Assembly: GCA_029210585.1 (NCBI GenBank) | Contig: JARGFP010000005.1 | Location: forward strand, 62,001 to 126,000 | Length of the DNA stretch: 64,000 bases | Direction: 5' to 3' | DNA from: Bacteroidales bacterium | GTDB lineage: Bacteria; Bacteroidota; Bacteroidia; Bacteroidales; GCA-2748055 | The notes under the pieces: generated by a model | What the model was told of the DNA's origin: nothing | What the model saw: the letters and a program-made list of their open reading frames with translations, nothing else | The model's database searches: none | Made by a program: the position numbers and the translations under genes | In this document: positions 1-9,089 of the stretch, piece after piece | Position numbering within the stretch: the first letter of the stretch is position 1 | Layout of the letters: each line of letters opens with the position of its first letter

Positions 1-2352
1 GGCATTCAGTATGGCTATCCTGGTGGAATCGGTGAGTCCTTCCTTTCCCAGCATCTTGATATAGGCGTGTGAAATGGGTAATATTCCAGCACTTCCGAAT
101 GGAGCGGCGGCAACAGCATTGATCCCTTTAACGCCACCTGTCTGGATAATCGGGTGGGTGGGCAGGAACTCAACCAAATGTTTGGCCACACCGATGGGAC
201 CAACGCCCGGGCCTCCGCCTCCGTGGGGAATCGCGAAGGTCTTGTGAAGGTTGAGGTGGCAGACATCCGCGCCTATTATCGCAGGATTTGTCAGGCCCAC
301 CTGTGCATTCATATTGGCCCCGTCCATGTATACCTGTCCCCCGTTCTCGTGAACGATATCGATGATTTCCATGATGTTTTCCTCGAACACCCCGTGGGTG
401 GAGGGATACGTGATCATGATGGCTGCCAGGTGGTCTTTTTCTGCCTCAGCCATTTCGCGCAAAGCACCTGTGTCAATATTGCCCATCTCATCACAGGGCA
501 CTACTTTCACAGTCATGCCTGCCATTACCCCGCTGGCCGGATTGGTACCATGGGCGGAAGCAGGGATGAGGACGATGTTCCGGTGTCCTTCACCACGGTT
601 TTCGTGGTAGGCCCTGATCACCATCATTCCCGTGTATTCTCCTGTGGCGCCTGAATTGGGCTGCAACGATACAGCCTCAAAACCAGTGATTCGTTCCAGG
701 TCATGACTCAGTTCGTTCATCAGCTGGTAGTAACCTTCCACCTGGTCCATGGGTACGAACGGGTGAATGTTGGCAAATTCGCTGAAGCTGACAGGGATCA
801 ATTGGGTAGCTGCATTCAGTTTCATGGTACAAGAGCCAAGGGAGATCATGGACTGGGTGAGGGAGATGTCCCTTCGCTCCAGCATACGCATGTACCGCAT
901 CAGGTCCGTTTCTGAACGGTATTTGTGGAACACTTCCTGTTCGAGGATCGTGTCGGTTCTGAAAAGTTGTACCGGAATAATGGATTTTCTATCCAGCATG
1001 CTGGTGTGATGAAAAGGTTTCCTGATGGCGACGGCAAATATGCCCAGTATGTCGTTCAGCGTTTCTTCCCTCACTGTTTCATCCGTGGAGAGGAGGACGG
1101 TTTTTTCATCCGGGTAAAAAAAGTTGATTCCCTCCTTCACGGCAATCTTCCTGATGTCGGTTGCGGTTATTCCTTCAGGTAAATTCACCTTCAGCGTGTC
1201 GAAGTAGCATTCATTTTCCTGGCTGTACCCGAGCGATGTAAGTTTTTTATCAAGATATACAGCCCCGGTATGGATATCTTCGGCAATGGCACGGAGTCCG
1301 TCCGGACCGTGGTAGACTGCAAACATTCCAGCCATGTTGGCCAGAAGCGCCTGTGCAGTGCAGATGTTCGATGTGGCCCGTTCCCGTTTGATGTGCTGTT
1401 CGCGGGTCTGCAATGCCATCCGCAGTGCGGGGTTTTCATGAATATCGACAGAAACCCCGATGATCCTCCCGGGCAGTTGTCGCTTGAATGCTTCTGTTGT
1501 GGCAAAATAGGCGGCATGCGGACCGCCGTAGAACATCGGTATTCCCAGCCGCTGTGTTGACCCAAAGACAACATCTGCCCCCCAGCTACCGGGAGGGGTT
1601 AGCAGGATCAGGGCCATGATGTCTGCTGCAACGCCCACAAAAATGCCTTTTTCCCTGGCGGTTGTTGCAAATGTGCTGAAATCAAAAAGCTTGCCGTCGG
1701 CTGCCGGGTATTGCACCATGCATCCGAAGGTGTTGTCCGAAAAGGTGGTTGTACGGAAATCACCGGTTGCGATTTCGATACCCAGTGGGACTGCCTTGGA
1801 CCTGAGCAGGTCCATGGTCTGGGGAAAAATGTTCCGGTCAATAAAAAATTCGTTCTTATTTGCCTTCACATCGGCTCTCGACCGCGAGTTGTACATCATG
1901 ATCATTGCTTCGGAAGCAGCGGAGGCTTCATCCAGAAGTGATGCATTGGCAAGTTCCATTCCGGTAAGTTCGGTGATCACGGTCTGGAAATTCAGCAGCG
2001 CTTCCATGCGCCCCTGCGAAATCTCTGCCTGGTAGGGTGTATAGGAGGTATACCAGTTCGGGTTTTCCAGCATGTTTCTCCGGATCACCGAAGGAAGCTC
2101 TGTATTGTAATAGCCTTGTCCGATAAAGGATCTGAAGATTTTGTTTTTCTTGCTGATTTCCGTGATCTCATCCAGGTAAGCGGCTTCGGAGATTCCTTCT
2201 TCAAATTGAAATTTTTCCGGTGAGAGAATGGATCCGGGAATGGTTTTTCTGACCAGTTCGTCGAGGGAGCCTGCACCTACGGTTTGCAGCATCTCTGTTA
2301 TTTCATCACCACGCGGACCAATATGCCGGTTGCTGAATTTATCTGATCTCAT
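1..2352 (-). CDS. gcvP: Glycine dehydrogenase (P-protein) of the glycine cleavage system, 3' end cut by window edge
   Basis: PLP-dependent glycine decarboxylase, which releases CO2 from glycine and passes the aminomethyl group to lipoylated H-protein. The frame is open for 784 codons from an ATG at 2352 (MRSDKFSNRHIGP start) to the window edge; the family is about 950 residues, so roughly 165 C-terminal residues are missing. The N-terminal half shows the RHIGP and YTPYQAEISQGR blocks. The PLP-lysine region reads CHLNLHKTF followed by a Gly-rich GGGGPGVGP stretch, placing the Schiff-base lysine at about residue 704. It is a single-chain P-protein, not the split gcvPA/gcvPB form. Family assignment is certain. 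Promoter and operon partners were not resolved. Confidence 0.97.
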   Translation of the reverse strand, partial: MRSDKFSNRHIGPRGDEITEMLQTVGAGSLDELVRKTIPGSILSPEKFQFEEGISEAAYLDEITEISKKNKIFRSFIGQGYYNTELPSVIRRNMLENPNWYTSYTPYQAEISQGRMEALLNFQTVITELTGMELANASLLDEASAASEAMIMMYNSRSRADVKANKNEFFIDRNIFPQTMDLLRSKAVPLGIEIATGDFRTTTFSDNTFGCMVQYPAADGKLFDFSTFATTAREKGIFVGVAADIMALILLTPPGSWGADVVFGSTQRLGIPMFYGGPHAAYFATTEAFKRQLPGRIIGVSVDIHENPALRMALQTREQHIKRERATSNICTAQALLANMAGMFAVYHGPDGLRAIAEDIHTGAVYLDKKLTSLGYSQENECYFDTLKVNLPEGITATDIRKIAVKEGINFFYPDEKTVLLSTDETVREETLNDILGIFAVAIRKPFHHTSMLDRKSIIPVQLFRTDTILEQEVFHKYRSETDLMRYMRMLERRDISLTQSMISLGSCTMKLNAATQLIPVSFSEFANIHPFVPMDQVEGYYQLMNELSHDLERITGFEAVSLQPNSGATGEYTGMMVIRAYHENRGEGHRNIVLIPASAHGTNPASGVMAGMTVKVVPCDEMGNIDTGALREMAEAEKDHLAAIMITYPSTHGVFEENIMEIIDIVHENGGQVYMDGANMNAQVGLTNPAIIGADVCHLNLHKTFAIPHGGGGPGVGPIGVAKHLVEFLPTHPIIQTGGVKGINAVAAAPFGSAGILPISHAYIKMLGKEGLTDSTRIAILNA

Positions 2353-2437
2353 TGTATCTAATTTCGGAATGGAAAACTGAAAGCCAAAGATAATTATTCA
2401 CTATCTGAAAATCACGGATAAAAATCATGTTATATAA

Positions 2438-3076
2438 TCATTTAAAAAAAGTGTTGTTTGCAATCTCATCACCAATGGTGGAAGATTCGCCATGGCCGGG
2501 CCATATTGTTGTTGCAGGTGGCAGGCTGAACAGGTTGGAACTGATGCTGGCAATCAGGGTGTCGTAATCACCTCCAGGCAGGTCCGTTCTGCCAATACTG
2601 CCTGCAAAAAGCGCATCGCCGGTGATGGCAAATTCCCCGCCCGGAGCATAGAATGCCAGGCTGCCTGCAGAGTGCCCGGGTACATGGATGGCCCGCAGTT
2701 CTGAATTTCCAAAAGCGATGACCTCCCCATGTCCGATGAAGTGGTCGATTGCGGGAAGGTGCCCCACATTGAATCCGAATACTTTCCCCATCAGGGGAGC
2801 GTTGCTGAGCAGTTTTTCTTCGTTTTCATGGGCACGGAAGGGAACATTGAAAGCCTGCTTCACATGGTTGATACCCAGTATGTGGTCGATATGGCAATGG
2901 GTATTGATATTCAGCACTGGTACGAGGTTGTGTTCTGAAATAAAGGCGGACAATGCCTGGTCCTCGACGGGTTCATAATTTGCCGGATCGACAATGATGC
3001 ATTCCCCGGTTTCGTCGTATATAATGTAGGTATTCACCTGGAAGGAGTTGAATACCATTTTTTTTAATTGTATCAT
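2438..3076 (-). CDS. MBL-fold metallo-hydrolase, glyoxalase II-like
   Basis: Metallo-beta-lactamase fold hydrolase of about 212 residues, the length of short glyoxalase II-like thioesterases. The metal motif THCHIDH (HxHxDH) is intact. Further ligands are suggested by HVPGHSAGS, FAGSIGRTDLPGGD and WPGHGESS, a pattern typical of hydroxyacylglutathione-hydrolase-like proteins. The open frame extends further upstream but that part lies inside pcm, so I start at the ATG at 3076 (MIQLKKMVF), just past the pcm stop; an in-frame ATG at 3058 is the alternative. It sits directly behind pcm and is probably co-transcribed. The substrate cannot be read from sequence, and glyoxalase II activity is only a family-level guess. 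Confidence 0.88.
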   Translation of the reverse strand: MIQLKKMVFNSFQVNTYIIYDETGECIIVDPANYEPVEDQALSAFISEHNLVPVLNINTHCHIDHILGINHVKQAFNVPFRAHENEEKLLSNAPLMGKVFGFNVGHLPAIDHFIGHGEVIAFGNSELRAIHVPGHSAGSLAFYAPGGEFAITGDALFAGSIGRTDLPGGDYDTLIASISSNLFSLPPATTIWPGHGESSTIGDEIANNTFFK

Positions 3077-3080
3077 CTGA

Positions 3081-3725
3081 TTAATTTGTTTTTCCCTGGA
3101 GGAGTGGAACAAAAGAAAAGTACCCGTGCTCGGAGGTTTGGGTTTCTTTATCACCTGTCTTTTCAATAAGCAGCATTTTCTGGCCGAAACGGTCACCTAC
3201 CGGGATGACCATCCTGCCTCCCACCGCAAGTTGTTCAAGTAAATTATTGGGAAGTTCATTTGCCCCGGCGGTCACAAGGATCCTGTCGAACGGCGCAAAG
3301 GCAGGCAGCCCCTGGTACCCGTCCCCGTAATATAATCCCGGGTTATACCCCATGGGGATAAGCTGGTCACGCGACCTGAGATAGAGCTCGCGGATGCGCT
3401 CAATGCTGTATACGCGTGCGCCCAGTTCAAGCAATACAGCAGTCTGGTACCCCGAACCGGTCCCTATCTCCAGTACTTTCTGATGTTTCTCAGGTGCCAG
3501 TAATTCCGTTTGAAAAGCAACTGTATAAGGTTGCGAAATGGTCTGTCCCGCCGCAATCGGGAAGGCCTTGTCGGTATAAGAATGGTTAATAAAACCGCTG
3601 TCCATGAAAAGATGTCGGGGCACCCGGTACATGGCCGCAAGTACATCTTCATTCCGGATTCCCTTTTGTCGGAGCGCGTCGATCAGTTTTTGCCGCAACC
3701 CTTTGTGACGGTATGTATCTTTCAT
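3081..3725 (-). CDS. pcm: Protein-L-isoaspartate O-methyltransferase
   Basis: Repairs isoaspartyl residues in aged proteins by SAM-dependent methylation. The SAM-binding motif I is clear (VLEIGTGSGYQTA), preceded by the PCMT signature PIAAGQTISQPYTVA and followed by the post-motif PFDRILVTAGA. Length is about 214 residues from the ATG at 3725, normal for the family. A longer reading starts 16 codons earlier but would lie upstream of a promoter-like TAACTTTG box at 3731-3738, so the shorter start is preferred. The gene is followed after 4 bases by the MBL-fold hydrolase. Divergently oriented from the sugar transferase at 3820. Confidence 0.95.
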   Translation of the reverse strand: MKDTYRHKGLRQKLIDALRQKGIRNEDVLAAMYRVPRHLFMDSGFINHSYTDKAFPIAAGQTISQPYTVAFQTELLAPEKHQKVLEIGTGSGYQTAVLLELGARVYSIERIRELYLRSRDQLIPMGYNPGLYYGDGYQGLPAFAPFDRILVTAGANELPNNLLEQLAVGGRMVIPVGDRFGQKMLLIEKTGDKETQTSEHGYFSFVPLLQGKTN

Positions 3726-3730
3726 GGCCG

Positions 3731-3738
3731 CAAAGTTA
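3731..3738 (-). promoter_or_regulatory. Bacteroidota -7 promoter box for pcm
   Basis: TAACTTTG on the minus strand matches the TAnnTTTG consensus. Only five bases separate it from the pcm ATG, so the transcript would be leaderless or nearly so. Confidence 0.45.
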
Positions 3739-3760
3739 GTACTCCTCTCTCTTTTTTTTT

Positions 3761-3768
3761 TACTTTCG
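3761..3768 (+). promoter_or_regulatory. Possible -7 promoter box for the sugar transferase
   Basis: TACTTTCG is close to TAnnTTTG and lies about 50 bases upstream of the ATG at 3820. It is back-to-back with the pcm box, so the upstream elements of the two promoters would interleave. Confidence 0.35.
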
Positions 3769-3819
3769 TGCAATTTTTTGGGTGAATAATCAGTTACTAT
3801 AACAGATTTAACTTTCCGG

Positions 3820-5241
3820 ATGGATAAGAACCACAGGCGACAGCGACTTAAATATCTGTTGGCAGATTACCTGGCGGCATCTGCTGCATGGGCTTTGTTC
3901 TTCCTGTACAGGAAACTAAAAGTGGAGCCACAAATCTTTGGTTACGATGTCCCTGTCAACCTGGATGTGCGTTTCTGGCTTGGGGTGACAATATTGCCCG
4001 CAGCGTGGGTTGTCCTGTATTATTTTGCCGGATTCTATAAAAATGTTTTCAGACGGTCCAGGCTGGATGACTTTTTGCGCACTTTCCTCAGTGTGCTTTT
4101 TGGCGTTGTGGTTATTTTTTTCCTGCTGATTCTCGACGATGTGATTCCCGATTATACACATTATTACAGTTTGTTTTTTACCCTTTTCCTGTTGCATTTC
4201 ACCTTCACCCTGATTCCCCGGATAATGATTACCAACACTACGGTCAGTAAGATCCATTCCCGGAAACTGGGATTCAATACTATTTTTATTGGGAGCAATG
4301 AGAATGCCCGGGATGTCTTTCTCGACCTTCAGCAGGAGAAACATGCCAGCGGACATATTATCAGGGGTTTTGTGAATGTTCATTATAAACCGCATTACCA
4401 GTTGCAGGACCATATCAGCCATCTCGGGGGATTGCAGGATCTCGAGGAGGTGATGGACCGCGAGCATGTTGAAGAGGTGATCATAGCACTTGAGTCATAT
4501 GAACATAAGGAAATCGGAGATATCATCAACCGCTTGAGTCTTATGGACGTCAGGATCACTGCCATTCCCAGTATGACCGATATTCTCGTGGGAAGGGTGA
4601 AATCAACCACCATCTTTGAAACACCGCTCCTGGAAGTGAGTCATGACCTCATGCCGGTCTGGCAGGCGAACCTGAAGCAACTCTCTGACATTGTTCTTTC
4701 ATCCCTGGCGATCATCTTACTGCTTCCGCTTGAGATTTTTCTCATGGTGGGAGTTAAATTGTCTTCGCCCGGACCGCTTTTTTACAAGCAGGAACGGATC
4801 GGGAGGTATGGCAAACCATTTAAAATATACAAGTTCAGGTCGATGTACAATAATGCAGAAACAAACGGTCCTGAGCTGTCGACAAAAAATGATCCCCGCG
4901 TGACCAGGTTTGGTCAATTCATGCGAAAGCACCGGCTGGATGAGATTCCCAATTTCATTAATGTCCTGAAAGGGGACATGTCGCTGGTGGGGCCCAGGCC
5001 GGAGCGAAAGTATTTTATCGACAAGATCACCGAGGAGGCACCGCACTATATTCACCTTCAGAAGGTCAAGCCCGGGATCACCTCATGGGGACAGGTGAAA
5101 TACGGATATGCTGAGAATGTTGAACAGATGATCAGGAGGTTGCGTTACGATATCCTCTACATCGAGAACATGTCGCTCTTCGTAGACATGAAAATCCTGT
5201 TTTATACCGTGGCAACGATCATGAGGGGATCGGGAGTCTAG
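3820..5241 (+). CDS. Polyprenyl-phosphate sugar-1-phosphate transferase (exopolysaccharide initiation, WcaJ/WbaP type)
   Basis: Initiating glycosylphosphotransferase that loads a sugar-1-phosphate onto undecaprenyl phosphate at the inner membrane to begin exopolysaccharide, capsule or O-antigen synthesis. The 473-residue protein has N-terminal membrane helices (to about residue 125), a central Rossmann-like CoA_binding_3 domain (about 145-260, GFNTIFIGSN onward), one more membrane segment (about 285-310), and the C-terminal bacterial sugar transferase domain. Family motifs are intact: KQERIGRYGKPF, YKFRSM, DPRVTRFGQFMRKHRLDEIP, GDMSLVGPRPE and KPGITSWGQV. No other polysaccharide genes flank it, so the glycan and the sugar cannot be inferred. 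It is convergent with the M3 peptidase. Confidence 0.93.
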   Translation: MDKNHRRQRLKYLLADYLAASAAWALFFLYRKLKVEPQIFGYDVPVNLDVRFWLGVTILPAAWVVLYYFAGFYKNVFRRSRLDDFLRTFLSVLFGVVVIFFLLILDDVIPDYTHYYSLFFTLFLLHFTFTLIPRIMITNTTVSKIHSRKLGFNTIFIGSNENARDVFLDLQQEKHASGHIIRGFVNVHYKPHYQLQDHISHLGGLQDLEEVMDREHVEEVIIALESYEHKEIGDIINRLSLMDVRITAIPSMTDILVGRVKSTTIFETPLLEVSHDLMPVWQANLKQLSDIVLSSLAIILLLPLEIFLMVGVKLSSPGPLFYKQERIGRYGKPFKIYKFRSMYNNAETNGPELSTKNDPRVTRFGQFMRKHRLDEIPNFINVLKGDMSLVGPRPERKYFIDKITEEAPHYIHLQKVKPGITSWGQVKYGYAENVEQMIRRLRYDILYIENMSLFVDMKILFYTVATIMRGSGV

Positions 5242-5307
5242 CCCCTTTCTGTACCATTGCACCCGGCCAGGTTCAGCAAACCTGCACGCATTTCACCTGA
5301 ATCTGAA

Positions 5308-7413
5308 CTAATCCAGTCCCCTTGCTTTCAGCAGGGCTGTTTCATCCGGTTCCTGTCCCCTGAAATCCAGGTACATTTCCATGGCCTCTCTTGTGCCGCC
5401 TTGCGAAAGGATGTTTTCGCGGAACGAGGCGGCGAGTTCCTGGTTGAACAGATCGCCTGATTCCACGAATGCATTGAATGCATCCTTGTCCAGTACTTCC
5501 GACCAGATATAACTGTAGTAGCCGGCAGAATAGCCACCCGAGAATATGTGGCTGAAGTAGGTGGACTTGTATCGGGGAATGATCTCTTCAATCAACCCGA
5601 TCTGCTCCATGGACTGTTTTTCGAAGGTATTTACATCAAGGTCCTTCACCTGGGTGATCGTATGGTAGTCCATGTCGAGGATCGCTGCAGCAAGATATTC
5701 CGTGGTAACAAAACCCATGTTGAATTTGCTGCTGGCCTCAAGCTTCTGCAGCATTTCATCCGGGATCGGTGCCCCGGTTTGGTAATGTTTTGCGTAGGTT
5801 TTCAGTACCCTGGGATGCTCTCCCCAGTTTTCCATGATTTGCGATGGCAGCTCAACGAAATCGCGCGGGACACTGGTGCCGGAAATGCCCGGGTAGGTAC
5901 AGTCTGAAAACTGACCGTGCAGGGCATGTCCCATCTCATGGAAGAATGTCATCGCCTCATCGAAAGAGATTAAAGCAGGTTTTCCACCAGATGGTTTGGA
6001 AAAATTGCAGACAATGGAACCTACGGTACTGATGTTTTCTCCGTTGCGGACGTGTTGTTTGCGATAGCTGGTGCTCCACGCACCTGAATTTTTACCCGGA
6101 CGCGGGTAGAAATCCATGTACTGTACACCCATGTGGGAACCGTCCTTATCTTTGAGTTCGTAAGCGATTACATCCGGATGGTAGACCGGGATGTCGTCAC
6201 GGCGCTCAAAAGTAATGCCATACAGCTGATGGATCACATCCAGCACCCCGGTGGTCACATCTTCCAGGCTGAAATATTCCCTCAGCTTTTCGTCATCCAG
6301 GTCGTATTTTTCCTTACGGATTTTCTCCGCATAGTACCACCAGTCCCAGGAGGCAAGCTCGAAATCACCACCCTCCCTGACAATCATGTCCTGCATCATG
6401 GCTGCCTCTTCTTTCGCCATCCTGACTGCCGGGGTCCACAATTTCATCAGCAGGTCGTATACATTCTGACCAGTTTTGGACATGCGTTCCTCGAGGACAA
6501 AGTCGGCATGACTTTCATATCCCAGGAGTTTTGCACGTTCGGTTCTCAGCTTGATGGTCTTATTAATAATTTCCTTGTTATCATTCTCATTACCCCTGTT
6601 GCCACGGTTGTACATGGCCTTGTATATTTCCTCACGCAGTTCCCGCTTGTCGGCATAGGTCAGGAAGGGAATCCAGCTGGGCTTGTGCAATGTGAACACC
6701 CATTTGGCTTCCATACCTGCTGATTTTGCAGCTTCAGCAGCGGAAGCAATCACACCGTCAGGCAGGCCAGCCAGGTCTTCCCTGTTATCAATCACCAGCT
6801 GATAGTTGTTGGTCTCTTCCAAAAGGTTGTCGCCGAACCGAAGGGACAACATGGAAAGTTCTTCATCGATCTTGCGCATATTCGCCTTGTCTTCTTCATC
6901 CAGGCTGGCACCGCTGCGGACAAACTGCTTGTAGAATTTTTCCAGCAGCATTTCCTGTTCCCTGTTGAGGTTGAGTGCATCCCTTTGGTCATACACGGTT
7001 TTGATCCGCTCAAACAGGTCAGCATTCAGATTGATGTTGCTGCTGTGGGCCGACCGCAGGGGGACAAGTTCCCTGGCGATCGCCTGCATTTCATCGCTGG
7101 TATTTGCCGATTTGATATTGTAGAAGACATTGGATACGGCATCCAGCCTGGCGCCACTGTAATCCAATGCAGCAACCGTATTCTCGAAAGTCGGCGCCTC
7201 GTTATTGTTGATGATGGCACCAATTTCTGCATTCTGCAATTCCATTGTTTTTTTGAAGGCAGGCATATAATGTTCGTAGGCTACGAGGTCGAACGGTGGC
7301 ACACCGAACGGCGTATCGAATTCAGCTAATAAAGGATTCATTTCTTGTTGATTTGAGTTACAGGAAAACAGCAACAATGCTGCCCCGGTAAACAGGATTG
7401 CACATTTTTTCAC
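5308..7413 (-). CDS. M3 family metallopeptidase lipoprotein (peptidyl-dipeptidase Dcp-like)
   Basis: Zinc metallopeptidase of the M3 (thimet oligopeptidase/Dcp) family, 701 residues, the normal size. The zinc motif HEMGH is at residues 492-496, with the downstream family helix SGTSVPRDFVELPSQIMENW supplying the third ligand. Unlike cytosolic Dcp enzymes it begins with a signal peptide ending in a lipobox-like LLLFSC (Cys18), so it is predicted to be a periplasmic or outer-membrane-anchored lipoprotein that trims peptides. Common Bacteroidota M3 enzymes look like this. It is monocistronic as far as can be seen, convergent with the sugar transferase. Assignment to Dcp rather than oligopeptidase A rests on general similarity only. 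Confidence 0.93.
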   Translation of the reverse strand: MKKCAILFTGAALLLFSCNSNQQEMNPLLAEFDTPFGVPPFDLVAYEHYMPAFKKTMELQNAEIGAIINNNEAPTFENTVAALDYSGARLDAVSNVFYNIKSANTSDEMQAIARELVPLRSAHSSNINLNADLFERIKTVYDQRDALNLNREQEMLLEKFYKQFVRSGASLDEEDKANMRKIDEELSMLSLRFGDNLLEETNNYQLVIDNREDLAGLPDGVIASAAEAAKSAGMEAKWVFTLHKPSWIPFLTYADKRELREEIYKAMYNRGNRGNENDNKEIINKTIKLRTERAKLLGYESHADFVLEERMSKTGQNVYDLLMKLWTPAVRMAKEEAAMMQDMIVREGGDFELASWDWWYYAEKIRKEKYDLDDEKLREYFSLEDVTTGVLDVIHQLYGITFERRDDIPVYHPDVIAYELKDKDGSHMGVQYMDFYPRPGKNSGAWSTSYRKQHVRNGENISTVGSIVCNFSKPSGGKPALISFDEAMTFFHEMGHALHGQFSDCTYPGISGTSVPRDFVELPSQIMENWGEHPRVLKTYAKHYQTGAPIPDEMLQKLEASSKFNMGFVTTEYLAAAILDMDYHTITQVKDLDVNTFEKQSMEQIGLIEEIIPRYKSTYFSHIFSGGYSAGYYSYIWSEVLDKDAFNAFVESGDLFNQELAASFRENILSQGGTREAMEMYLDFRGQEPDETALLKARGLD

Positions 7414-7576
7414 GACAGTCAGATTTATTTTTAAATACGAAGGCCGAAATTACTATTTCAGTGAGTATTTTCAAAAGAATGTTGAGAGGTTGTACAGCAC
7501 GCAATTTTCCCGGCAATGAAAGTGCAGGGGTTGGCCGAATCTGGCATGACGATTCAGGGGCAAGTGTTTCCCGGGT

Positions 7577-8431
7577 TTAATTGTTCCCGCTGTCCCGGAC
7601 CAGCGTGATTCCATCCCCTGTAATGGCAATGGTCCGGGCCTTGTACATTGTGCCAATTGCCCGTTTGAAAGCTTTTTTGCTGATGCCCAGTTCGCTGTAG
7701 ATCAGATCGGGTGGACTTTTATCGTTATAGGGCAATGCGCCCCCGTTTTCCATCAGCTTCCGCAGGATCAGGTCGGTGTGCGTTTCTGCGGCCTGGTGGT
7801 AGCCAATGGGCTGCAGACTGAGATCGATCTTATGGTCCTCCCTGATATTTTTGATATACCCGGCAAGCTGTTGTCCAACGTTGATATCCTGGAAAATGTC
7901 GGTTTCGTAGATCAGCCCTTTATACCTGTTATTGATAATTGCGGAGAAACCCAGGTCGGTCTTCTGCATGACCAGCAGGTCCACCTTGTCGCCTTCCCCG
8001 ACCTCAATGTGTTCATTGTCCAGCCGCTGCTCTATTTTGTTGGTGGCAAACAGGCGGTCGGTTTTTTCATCCACGGTCATAAAAACAATGTACCACCTTC
8101 CTTTTTCCATGCGCTGGCGTTGTTCCCGGAAAGGGACCAGCAGGTCTTTATCGAGTCCCCAGTCGAGGAATGCCCCGACCTGTTCAACCGCTTTGACCTG
8201 TAGGAAGGCGAATTCATTTACCAGCACCTTTGGAACGAGCGTGGTGGCCGCCTTCCTTCCTTCATTATCGGGGTATACGAAAACACGGAGGGTATCGCCA
8301 ATGGTATAATTTTCAGGACAATATCTGTTGGGCAACAGCACATCATCACCGTCTGCATTACCCAGGTAGAGACCAACGCTTGTGGTGCGCAGGATCTCCA
8401 GGTCGTTGTATTTCCCGATTTCGATCATCAT
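7577..8431 (-). CDS. CvfB-like S1-domain RNA-binding protein
   Basis: A 284-residue protein with tandem S1-like OB folds. The first (about 1-60) contains GLYLGNADGDDVLLPNRY. The second (about 65-130) contains VGAFLDWGLDKDLLVPFREQ, the characteristic CvfB segment. A third S1 domain (about 150-210) has YKGLIYETDIF, and the C-terminus is winged-helix-like (GGALPYNDKSPPDLIYSELGISKKAFKRAIG). CvfB/YitL proteins bind RNA and are regulators in firmicutes; the role in Bacteroidota is unknown to me. Two adjacent ATG codons (8431, 8428) are possible starts. A consensus TACCTTTG box ends only 7 bases upstream, implying a very short leader. It stands alone between M3 and groES. Confidence 0.88.
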   Translation of the reverse strand: MMIEIGKYNDLEILRTTSVGLYLGNADGDDVLLPNRYCPENYTIGDTLRVFVYPDNEGRKAATTLVPKVLVNEFAFLQVKAVEQVGAFLDWGLDKDLLVPFREQRQRMEKGRWYIVFMTVDEKTDRLFATNKIEQRLDNEHIEVGEGDKVDLLVMQKTDLGFSAIINNRYKGLIYETDIFQDINVGQQLAGYIKNIREDHKIDLSLQPIGYHQAAETHTDLILRKLMENGGALPYNDKSPPDLIYSELGISKKAFKRAIGTMYKARTIAITGDGITLVRDSGNN

Positions 8432-8438
8432 TTATTGG

Positions 8439-8446
8439 CAAAGGTA
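8439..8446 (-). promoter_or_regulatory. Bacteroidota -7 promoter box for the CvfB-like gene
   Basis: TACCTTTG on the minus strand, exact TAnnTTTG match, 7 bases before the ATG at 8431. The rest of the 319-base gap up to groES holds the terminator at 8643-8680 and no other recognisable feature. Confidence 0.5.
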
Positions 8447-8642
8447 AGAAGAAAAGGAGAAGTAGCGTTGTGCCAGTGCAGAAACCAGGTGGACGATCCG
8501 AATGTGCAGGAGATTTGCTTTGGTATCAGAGAGCGCAGAATTTGCAGGGAAGAGGGAACTTAAAAAAAAGAGGGTGTCTTAAAAGATAAGTTGAGCCTCT
8601 GAGAATTGAATATCTGAAAACGCGCTCTTAGGGTTACGAATA

Positions 8643-8680
8643 AAAAGAGGCTGTCCCGACCTTTAGAGACAGCCTCTTTT
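8643..8680. terminator. Rho-independent terminator downstream of groES
   Basis: A perfect 13-bp stem (AAAAGAGGCTGTC pairing with GACAGCCTCTTTT) around a 12-base loop. A/T runs at both ends allow it to work on either strand; by position it terminates the groES transcript on the minus strand. Confidence 0.85.
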
Positions 8681-8750
8681 AAGTAGCAGCAGAAACCTAA
8701 GGATTTTGATAATGATAATGGTTGAAGGGGTTACAGCCGGCCATATGGTT

Positions 8751-9035
8751 TTAGATTGTGTCGGTTTCGACCATTTTGCCCAGGATATCAGCGTAGGGCA
8801 TCATCAGGTATTTCTTTCCTTCATAATCAATCTCGGTCCCTGTGAAATTTTTGTAGAAGACAACGTCGCCTACAGCAATTTCAGGGTTTTCGATACCACT
8901 CAATGCCACGACTTTTGCAAATTGAGGCTTCTCTTTCGCGGTATCGGGAATGATAATACCGGAGGCGGTCTTCTCCTCCTTCTCCTGGTCCATCTCCAGC
9001 AATACATGCTGGTTAATTGGCTGTAACTCTTTCAT
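8751..9035 (-). CDS. groES: Co-chaperonin GroES (10 kDa chaperonin), not adjacent to groEL
   Basis: GroES-family protein of 94 residues, normal length. It has the N-terminal PINQHVLLE strand, the mobile-loop region with SGIIIPDTAKEKP, and the C-terminal GDVVFYKNF...GKKYLMMPYADILGKM block. GroES caps the GroEL folding chamber. No groEL is next to it in this window: downstream is a terminator and upstream is the repeat array and the glutaredoxin gene. This suggests either a split groES/groEL arrangement or a second, divergent GroES copy. The upstream region carries no obvious heat-shock operator such as CIRCE. The leader immediately abuts the 36-bp tandem repeat. Confidence 0.9.
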   Translation of the reverse strand: MKELQPINQHVLLEMDQEKEEKTASGIIIPDTAKEKPQFAKVVALSGIENPEIAVGDVVFYKNFTGTEIDYEGKKYLMMPYADILGKMVETDTI

Positions 9036-9089
9036 TTTTGTTGAATTTTAGGTTTATACTTATTGTTGAACTACTCGTTCCATTTTTAA

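Noticed and set aside
154-1560. Several plus-strand open frames of 60-170 codons over gcvP
   Set aside because: They are antisense shadows of the continuous gcvP frame, and show no family motif, signal or start context.
3077-3196. N-terminal 40 codons of the longest MBL-fold reading
   Set aside because: They lie inside pcm in another frame; the MBL fold begins only at residues after the ATG at 3076.
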